DNA of 11,882 bases, taken from assembly GCA_038258095.1 (NCBI GenBank), contig JBBSQE010000089.1, forward strand, positions 1 to 11,882, given 5' to 3'. Source of the stretch: JBBSQE01 sp038258095. GTDB taxonomy: Bacteria > Actinomycetota > Thermoleophilia > Solirubrobacterales > 70-9. The notes under the pieces were generated by a model. It was not told the DNA's origin. It searched no databases and saw nothing but the letters and a program-made list of their open reading frames with translations. The position numbers and the translations under genes are program-made. The stretch's first letter is position 1; each line of letters starts with the position of its first letter. Positions 7,106 through 11,882 of the stretch are shown here, one piece after another.

Positions 7106-8309
7106 TTCTCGATCGGCTCCTCTCGGCGGCGGACTGGCGTCCACCCTGGACGACCCTGAGTTTGCCATTGCCACGTTTGCGGGCGGCGGAGGCGGTCCCT
7201 CCTCGCGCGATATTGAGGATGAGACCGACCGACATCAGGCTGATCAGGAGGCTCGAGTTCCCGTAGGAGACGAAGGGAAGTGGCACTCCGGTGAGTGGCG
7301 CAAGCCCCATCACGGCGAAGAGGTTGATGACCGCCTGGACAAGGATCATCGCCGTCAGACCGCCGGCGAGCAACTTTCCGTAGCGGTCCTTCGCGTTCTG
7401 GGCGATGCGGAAGCCCGCGAAGCCGAACATCCCGAACAGGGCGACGATCCCGGCGATCCCGGCGAACCCGATCTCCTCGCCGATCACCGCCGCGATCATG
7501 TCGGTGTGGGCCTCGGGGAGGTAGAAGGCCTTCTGGACGCCGTTCCCGATCCCCACCCCGCTGATGCCCCCGGAGCCGAGGGCGATCTTGGCCTGGGCAG
7601 CCTGGAACCCGGTGCCGCCGGCGTCGGCGCCGGGATTGAGGAAGCCGATCAGGCGGTCACGCCGGTAAGGCTCGACGAGGATCAGCAGGAGGACGAGGAA
7701 TGCGCCGACCGCTGCGATCAGCAAGAGGTCGCGCAGCCGGGCGCCGGCGGCGATGAGCATCGAGGACACGGCGAAGACCGTGACAAGGCTCGTCCCGAGA
7801 TCGGGCTCGGCCATCATCAGCATGCAGGCAAGCCCGGTGACGAGGAGGTAGGGCAGGAACCCGCCGATCGACATTGCTCGCTTCGGCTCTGCGGCGAGCA
7901 GGTGGGCACCGTAGAGGACGAGAGCGATCTTCGCGATCTCTGACGGCTGCACCTGGATGAAGCCCGACCCGATCCAGCGGGAGGCCCCGTTGACGCTCGT
8001 CCCGATCACCATGACGGCGAGCAGGCCGAAGAAGGCGCCGGCGACGATCAGCGGTGTGAGCCGCCGGATCGCCAACAGGCCATGGCGCGCGACAAGGTGC
8101 ATGAGGAGCAGCCCCGCGGCGCCGAAGAGCAGCGTTCGCTTCAGGAAGAAGGTGCTGTTGGCCAGGCCACCGTCCCCCAGCACCTGGGTGGTGGAGCTCG
8201 CCGAGAAGACCATGACGGCGCCGAAGGCGAGCAGGCAGAGGGTCGCCGTGAGCATCATGTTGTACTCGGCGGAGGCCGGCTTCGCCCTCGGGCGCGCGGG
8301 CATCTTCAT
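7005..8309 (-). CDS. ftsW: Lipid II polymerase / cell division protein FtsW (SEDS family)
   Basis: A multi-pass membrane glycosyltransferase that polymerises lipid II at the septum with a class B PBP. It has 434 residues. Several hydrophobic spans begin at about residue 17. SEDS motifs are IQVQPSEIAKIALVLY (118-133), AEPDLGTSLV (167-176), NPGADAGGTGFQAAQAKIALGSGG (225-248 overall), AHTDMIAAVIGEEIGFAG (267-284, with the conserved acidic residues) and TGVPLPFVSYGNSSLL (340-355). LILNIARGG ends the last span near 371. The remaining tail of about 63 residues is extremely Arg/Ser-rich, and its final 32 codons overlap murG in another frame. The ATG at 8307-8309 makes an ATGA overlap with murD, with GAAGAG a few bases upstream. 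An ORF extending to 8462 is murD in another frame. Confidence 0.96.
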   Translation of the reverse strand: MKMPARPRAKPASAEYNMMLTATLCLLAFGAVMVFSASSTTQVLGDGGLANSTFFLKRTLLFGAAGLLLMHLVARHGLLAIRRLTPLIVAGAFFGLLAVMVIGTSVNGASRWIGSGFIQVQPSEIAKIALVLYGAHLLAAEPKRAMSIGGFLPYLLVTGLACMLMMAEPDLGTSLVTVFAVSSMLIAAGARLRDLLLIAAVGAFLVLLLILVEPYRRDRLIGFLNPGADAGGTGFQAAQAKIALGSGGISGVGIGNGVQKAFYLPEAHTDMIAAVIGEEIGFAGIAGIVALFGMFGFAGFRIAQNAKDRYGKLLAGGLTAMILVQAVINLFAVMGLAPLTGVPLPFVSYGNSSLLISLMSVGLILNIARGGTASAARKRGNGKLRVVQGGRQSAAERSRSRSAQRRHSTQGRHSRGGDGRSRRAGHGGRRRASR

Positions 8310-9685
8310 GCCAGCTCTTCGACCATCGCGCGGAAGGCGTCGCCCCGCTCCTCGAAGTCCCGGAACGAGTCGAAGCTGGCGCAGGCGGGCGAGAGGAGGA
8401 CGACGTCGCCCGGCTCCGCTGCGGCCGCGGCACGCGCGACTGCCTCGGCGAGGTCTCGACATCGCACGAGGTCGACGCCGGCGCGGGCCACGGGCTCGAG
8501 CGCCTCGGCGATCTGCTCAGCCGCATCGCCGATCAGGTACGCAGCGCGGCATCGCTCCGCCACCGGTTCCGCGAGACCGGTGAAGTCCTCCCCCTTGAGG
8601 CTGCCGCCGAGGATCACCCGGGCACCTCCGTCGAAAGCCCGGATGCCCACGGTGGCGGCGCCGACGTTGGTCGCCTTGGAGTCGTTGACGAACGTCACCC
8701 CATCGATCTCGGCGACCCGCTCGAGCCGGTGCGGCACTCCGAGGAAGGTGCGAAGCCCCTCGGCGGCCGAATCCCGGTCGAGGCCCATGGAGAGCGCGGC
8801 GGCGGCGGCGGCCATCGCGTTGGCGATGTTGTGCGAGCCGATGAGCCGGAGCTCCGTGGCCTGAACGAGTGGCTCCCCGGCCGCGTAGATCGTGTCCCCG
8901 GCGAGCGAAACCTCGCAGTCGGGGTCGGCCGAGCTCGCGGAAGCGGGGCAGAACTCGACGCGGCGGGCGCAGCCGCCGAGGTCCCGCGCCCCGAGCACGG
9001 GTATGTCGCCGTTGTAGACAGCGACATCCTCGTTTACCTGGTTCGCGAAGATGCGCAGCTTGGCGTCGAGATAGGCGTCAATCGAGCCATGCCGGTCGAG
9101 GTGGTCGGGCGCGAGGTTGAGGAAGACGGCGCACTCGGGCGCGAAGTGAGAGGTGTCCTCGAGCTGGAAGCTCGATGCCTCGCAGATGACGGTGACGTCC
9201 TCGTCGACCTCTCCGGCCAGCGACACAAGTGGAGTGCCGACGTTCCCGGCCACGGCGACCGGCTCCGCGGCGGTCCGGTAGACGTGCCCGAGCAGCTCCA
9301 CGGTCGTCGTCTTCCCATTGGTGCCGGTCACGGCGACGAAGCGGTTCGGCATCGCCCTCCAGCCCAGCTCCATCTCACCGAGTACCTCGATCCCACGTTC
9401 TCGGGCGGCGGCGATCACCGGCGCGTCCCCGGGAACGCCGGGGCTCTTGACGACGCAGCGGGTGCCTTCGAGCAGAGCCAATCCATCCGTATCCAGGTGA
9501 ACTTCGACGCCGAGGACCTCCAGCCCTGCCGCACCCTCCGGCTCACCCGAGTCGCAGCCGGCGACCCTCGCACCCCGTCCAGCGAGGAACTCGGCGGCGG
9601 CAACCCCCGACCGCGCGAGGCCGACGACCAGGAACGGGCCGTCGGGCAACGTCGGGCGCGTCTTCGGCGGAGATCCTGTGGCCAT
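8306..9685 (-). CDS. murD: UDP-N-acetylmuramoylalanine--D-glutamate ligase MurD
   Basis: An ATP-dependent cytoplasmic ligase adding D-glutamate to UDP-MurNAc-L-Ala. It has 459 residues, the normal length. The N-terminal domain begins GPFLVVGLARSGVAAAEFL (16-34). The central domain has P-loop TGTNGKTTT (120-128), EASSFQLE (169-176) and NLAPDHLDRHG (190-200). The C-terminal domain has GSHNIANA (283-290), PHRLE (318-322), NDSKATN (334-340) and LSPACASFDSF (431-441). The ATG at 9683-9685 is chosen because homology starts shortly after it, although no clear Shine-Dalgarno precedes it; GTG and TTG codons a few residues upstream remain possible. The frame stays open to 10159, but that part is non-coding or antisense to the HNH gene. 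Its usual upstream neighbour mraY is separated by the opposite-strand HNH gene, so its promoter is uncertain. Confidence 0.95.
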   Translation of the reverse strand: MATGSPPKTRPTLPDGPFLVVGLARSGVAAAEFLAGRGARVAGCDSGEPEGAAGLEVLGVEVHLDTDGLALLEGTRCVVKSPGVPGDAPVIAAARERGIEVLGEMELGWRAMPNRFVAVTGTNGKTTTVELLGHVYRTAAEPVAVAGNVGTPLVSLAGEVDEDVTVICEASSFQLEDTSHFAPECAVFLNLAPDHLDRHGSIDAYLDAKLRIFANQVNEDVAVYNGDIPVLGARDLGGCARRVEFCPASASSADPDCEVSLAGDTIYAAGEPLVQATELRLIGSHNIANAMAAAAAALSMGLDRDSAAEGLRTFLGVPHRLERVAEIDGVTFVNDSKATNVGAATVGIRAFDGGARVILGGSLKGEDFTGLAEPVAERCRAAYLIGDAAEQIAEALEPVARAGVDLVRCRDLAEAVARAAAAAEPGDVVLLSPACASFDSFRDFEERGDAFRAMVEELA

Positions 9686-9923
9686 CAGGGCTGGATTCGC
9701 CCTTGGGGCGCTCAATCCCCCACCCACCCGGGGTTCTACACGGACTGCTTTTCCAACACCACTTCCTCGCCCGCCAGAACTCGAGTCCGACGACCTCCCC
9801 CGTCGATCGATCCCGACGCTCACGCGACCGCGCTCCCGGTGCCCGGAACTCGCCCCCAAATACGCGTCCGATGACAAGCGGACACCTCCAGGGAATCTGG
9901 GACCGCGGTTCCGCGGGACCGCG

Positions 9924-9985
9924 AATGTGACGTCTTCCGCACGGAGGTGTGACAAATGTGTGCCGGGACTGTGACAACTCTGTGA
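9924..9985. repeat. Phased 11-bp direct-repeat array, candidate response-regulator operator
   Basis: On the plus strand TGTGAC starts at 9926, 9948 and 9970, with the variants TGTGCC at 9959 and TGTGAA at 9981. From 9948 onward the period is exactly 11 bp; the first copy is 22 bp away. On the minus strand the heptamers are TCACAGA, TCACAGT, GCACACA and TCACACC separated by 4 bases, then TCACATT 22 bp from the last. Direct heptamers on an 11-bp pitch are the hallmark of OmpR/PhoB-family response-regulator sites, and TCACAGC-N4-TCACAGC is the reported mycobacterial PhoP pattern. The periodicity is seen directly; the identity of the binder is inference. Confidence 0.6.
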
Positions 9986-10035
9986 AATGGGCTGAAATTG
10001 GCCGGAAAACGGCGTTTGCCGTCCTGGGACCGGCG

Positions 10036-10041
10036 TAGCTT
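10036..10041 (+). promoter_or_regulatory. Candidate -10 for a leaderless HNH-gene transcript
   Basis: TAGCTT fits the actinobacterial TAnnnT -10 rule and ends 7 bases before the ATG at 10049, so transcription would begin at or next to the A of the start codon. No Shine-Dalgarno precedes that ATG, which agrees with leaderless translation, common in Actinobacteria. The -35 region at the usual distance (CGTTTG, 10013-10018) is poor, so the promoter may depend on an activator. Confidence 0.45.
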
Positions 10042-10048
10042 CGATCCC

Positions 10049-11302
10049 ATGTTTCGCCCCGTCGAAGAAACGCCGCCGGAGCTCTCGGATCTCCCCACCG
10101 AGAGGCTCGAGCACGAGATCGTCCAGGTGGCCGGGCAACTGGCGGCCACCACCTGCCACTGGCTGCTGCTGATCGCCGAGTACCAGCGCCGGGAGGCCTA
10201 TAGAGACTGGGGCTTCCCCTCCTGCGCCGGCTGGCTCGCCTGGCAGTGCTCGCTGGACCCCAGGTCAGCGCGCGAGCACGTGCGGGTCGGTCAGCGTCTC
10301 GCCGAGCTGCCGCTGGTGCGCGAGTGCTTCGGGCGGGGCGAGCTGAGCTACTCGAAGGTGCGGGCGATAACCCGCGTGGCAAACGCGGAGACCGAGGCCG
10401 ACCTCGTCGAGCTCGCCCGCGAGACGACGGCGTCGCAGCTCGATCGCGTCGTGCGGGACTACGGGCGGCGCGTCTCGGCGGGCGCGGCGTTCGATGCTCA
10501 TGAAGCACGGTCATTCACCCACCACTGGGACGAGAACGGCTGCCTCCAGGTGAGCGGATGCTTAGCGCCCGAGCAGGGTGCGGCATTCCTGCGGGCCCTC
10601 GAGGCGGCGGAGGCCTTCGAGGACGATTCGGCGGCGGAGCCGCAGGCCCGCAAGGCCGATGCGTTCGCGTGTCTGGCGGAGAGCTTCCTTGCCCACGGGC
10701 CGAAGCGCCGCTCACCCGGAGAGCGGCACGAGGTGGTCGTTCACGTCGACGCGGACGTGCTCGCCGAGGACGAGCCCGGACAATGCGGTTTCGAGGCCGG
10801 CCCCGCGATCGCTGCCGAGACGGCTCGTCGGCTCTCCTGTGACTCATCCTTGGTCGCGATGCTCGAGGGTTCCCGAGGGCCGATTCGCGTGGGTCGAAAA
10901 CGACGCACGATCCCAGCGTCGACGCGGCGGGCGCTGACGGCTCGCGATGGCGCCTGCCGCTTCCCCGGCTGCGAGAACAGGCGTTTCGTCGAGGGTCACC
11001 ACATCCGCCACTGGGCTCGGGGCGGCGAGACGTCGCTCGAGAATCTCGTAGTTCTCTGCACGCACCACCACCGGCTCATCCACGAGGGCGGCTTCACCGT
11101 TGATGGGACCGCGAACGGGGATCTGCGGTTCTGCCGGCCGAACGGAAGGCCGGTCAGGGCGCTCCGCCGCCGGCCGACGGGTGAGTTGGCGGCACGGGGT
11201 GTGACAGCGGGCGGGGTCAGGCCCCTGAGCCGCGGCGAGCCGCTCGACCGAGAACACGCCGCGTGGGCGCTCAGCTCCCGATTGACTGCTGATACAGGGT
11301 GA
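10049..11302 (+). CDS. DUF222 domain-containing HNH endonuclease (13E12 family)
   Basis: The 417-residue product has the two-part layout of the actinobacterial 13E12/DUF222 family. A long helical N-terminal DUF222 region (about 15-275) contains LSYSKVRAITRVA (99-111) and CLAPEQGAAFLRALEAAE (171-188). A C-terminal HNH nuclease domain (about 290-350) has CRFPGC (303-308), the HH pair 317-318 in EGHHIRHWARGG, Asn332 and LCTHHHRLIHEGG (336-348). The paired cysteines suggest a zinc-supported beta-beta-alpha-metal fold, and all key residues are present, so the nuclease is probably intact. The biological role of the family is not settled. I chose ATG 10049; a TTG at 9998 would add 17 residues but lies upstream of the likely transcription start. 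It is the only plus-strand gene, sits antisense inside the dcw cluster, and overlaps the mraY 3' end by 32 bp. Confidence 0.92.
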   Translation: MFRPVEETPPELSDLPTERLEHEIVQVAGQLAATTCHWLLLIAEYQRREAYRDWGFPSCAGWLAWQCSLDPRSAREHVRVGQRLAELPLVRECFGRGELSYSKVRAITRVANAETEADLVELARETTASQLDRVVRDYGRRVSAGAAFDAHEARSFTHHWDENGCLQVSGCLAPEQGAAFLRALEAAEAFEDDSAAEPQARKADAFACLAESFLAHGPKRRSPGERHEVVVHVDADVLAEDEPGQCGFEAGPAIAAETARRLSCDSSLVAMLEGSRGPIRVGRKRRTIPASTRRALTARDGACRFPGCENRRFVEGHHIRHWARGGETSLENLVVLCTHHHRLIHEGGFTVDGTANGDLRFCRPNGRPVRALRRRPTGELAARGVTAGGVRPLSRGEPLDREHAAWALSSRLTADTG

Positions 11303-11882
11303 AGCCGATACCCGAGCAGACGGCGGCGATGATCCAGAAGCGAAGCATGATCTTGGTCTCCGACCAGGCCATCATCTCGAAGTGGTGGTGGAGCGGGGCC
11401 ATCAGAAGGACGCGGCGGCGGAAGGTCTTGAAGCTGAAGACCTGAATCGCCACCGAAAGGGCCTCGATGACGAAGATGCCACCGATGATCACCAGCAGGA
11501 CCTCGGTCTGGGTCATCACCGCGAGAGCGCCGATTGCGCCCCCCAATCCGAGGGAGCCGGTGTCCCCCATGAAGATCGAGGCCGGGAAGGCGTTGAACCA
11601 AAGGAAACCGACGCAGGCGCCGACCAGGCAGGAGGAGAGCAGTGCAAGGTTCTGCTGGTCGTTGCTGACGAAGGTGATCGCGGTGTAGGCGAGGAGCACG
11701 ATCGCGCAGGAGCCGGCCGCGAGGCCGTCGGTGAGGTTGACACCGTTCGAGGTCCCGGCGATTACGAAGAAGACGAGGACGAAGTAGAGGACGGGACCGA
11801 GGTCGATGGTGGCGTCGCCGATCCGGAAGAAGAGGATCGGCTCGAGGCCGACGGAGTGGCGGGCGACCCACCAGAGGATGAG
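11271..11882 (-). CDS. mraY: Phospho-N-acetylmuramoyl-pentapeptide transferase MraY, 5' end outside window
   Basis: A polytopic membrane enzyme that moves phospho-MurNAc-pentapeptide from UDP to undecaprenyl phosphate, forming lipid I. The C-terminal 203 residues are present, and the frame is open to the window edge. Diagnostic motifs are GTSNGVNLTDGLAAG (the Asp/Asn-rich active-site loop), the conserved FNAFPASIFMGDTGSLGLGG and the APLHHHFE histidine motif, each beside hydrophobic spans. The C-terminus (ETKIMLRFWII, then about 20 residues) matches a normal MraY end, so the opposite-strand HNH gene has not visibly truncated it. In most dcw clusters murD follows directly; here the next minus-strand gene begins 1.6 kb away. 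No terminator hairpin is seen after the stop. Confidence 0.97.
   Translation of the reverse strand, partial: LILWWVARHSVGLEPILFFRIGDATIDLGPVLYFVLVFFVIAGTSNGVNLTDGLAAGSCAIVLLAYTAITFVSNDQQNLALLSSCLVGACVGFLWFNAFPASIFMGDTGSLGLGGAIGALAVMTQTEVLLVIIGGIFVIEALSVAIQVFSFKTFRRRVLLMAPLHHHFEMMAWSETKIMLRFWIIAAVCSGIGFTLYQQSIGS

Larger units (their letters stand above)
9686..10048. other. Divergent intergenic region between murD and the HNH gene
   Basis: A 363-bp region with no credible gene; open frames here are GC-driven and show no domain. It holds the phased 11-bp repeat array (9924-9985), a 9-base direct repeat GGGACCGCG (9899-9907 and 9915-9923) containing two CCGCGG palindromes 8 bp apart, and a candidate -10 for the plus-strand gene. 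I see no convincing -35/-10 pair directed at murD: the best minus-strand -10 lookalikes (TAGAAC near 9735, TATTTG near 9860) lack partners at the right spacing. Confidence 0.7.

Noticed and set aside
9718..9770. Possible short leader peptide (about 8 codons from GTG) upstream of murD
   Set aside because: The Shine-Dalgarno spacing is poor, there is no regulatory hairpin, and such mini-ORFs are expected by chance.
8729..9874. Plus-strand open frame of 381 codons running into the murD upstream region
   Set aside because: Antisense to murD for most of its length; no domain and no ribosome site.
9899..9923. GGGACCGCG repeat with two CCGCGG palindromes as a hairpin or insertion end
   Set aside because: The two arms cannot pair over more than about 6 bp with a 2-base loop, and no matching terminal repeat is seen beyond the HNH gene.
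9686..10159. N-terminal extension of MurD by up to 158 residues
   Set aside because: MurD homology begins just after the ATG at 9685; the extension has no domain and runs antisense into the HNH gene.
10049..11302. HNH gene as part of an IS, intein or group II intron
   Set aside because: No transposase, reverse transcriptase, intein motifs, terminal repeats or disrupted host gene; both mraY and murD are intact.

Overview
This window is a GC-rich stretch of bacterial chromosome carrying most of a division and cell-wall (dcw) cluster, nearly all on the minus strand. Read in the direction of transcription (right to left) the order is mraY (5' end outside the window), murD, ftsW, murG, murC, murB, ftsQ, ftsZ, gcvT, and an FAD-dependent oxidoreductase whose 3' end lies beyond the left edge. 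One gene runs the other way: a DUF222/HNH-endonuclease (13E12-family) gene sits on the plus strand between mraY and murD. High GC, frequent GTG/TTG starts, ftsQ followed directly by ftsZ with no ftsA, and the DUF222-HNH family all point to Actinobacteria. The gcvT neighbour and murB position make me lean weakly to a deep lineage such as Thermoleophilia; that is inference, not shown.

Layout: 1-689 partial phytoene-dehydrogenase-like oxidoreductase; 686-1747 gcvT; 1757-2836 ftsZ; 2837-3100 intergenic with a good sigma70-type promoter for ftsZ; 3101-3835 ftsQ; 3832-4728 murB; 4725-5993 murC; 5990-7105 murG; 7005-8309 ftsW; 8306-9685 murD; 9686-10048 divergent intergenic region with an 11-bp phased repeat array; 10049-11302 DUF222-HNH gene (+); 11271-11882 mraY (partial).

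The products form one pathway. MurB, MurC and MurD act in cytoplasmic UDP-MurNAc-peptide assembly. MraY and MurG make lipid I and lipid II. FtsW polymerises lipid II at the septum, and FtsQ and FtsZ organise division. Junctions from murD to ftsQ are stop/start overlaps (ATGA or GTGA), except ftsW-murG, which overlap by about 101 bp. ftsZ appears to have its own promoter and is followed after 9 bp by gcvT, which overlaps the oxidoreductase by 4 bp.

Most worth a second look are the antisense HNH gene interrupting the dcw operon; the 11-bp direct-repeat array upstream of it, which resembles a PhoP/OmpR-type operator; the long ftsW/murG overlap; and a GNRA-capped hairpin enclosing the gcvT start codon. 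No tRNA, rRNA, CRISPR array, insertion sequence or convincing rho-independent terminator was seen. This is otherwise an ordinary core region, and I found no evidence of a wholly new multi-gene system.
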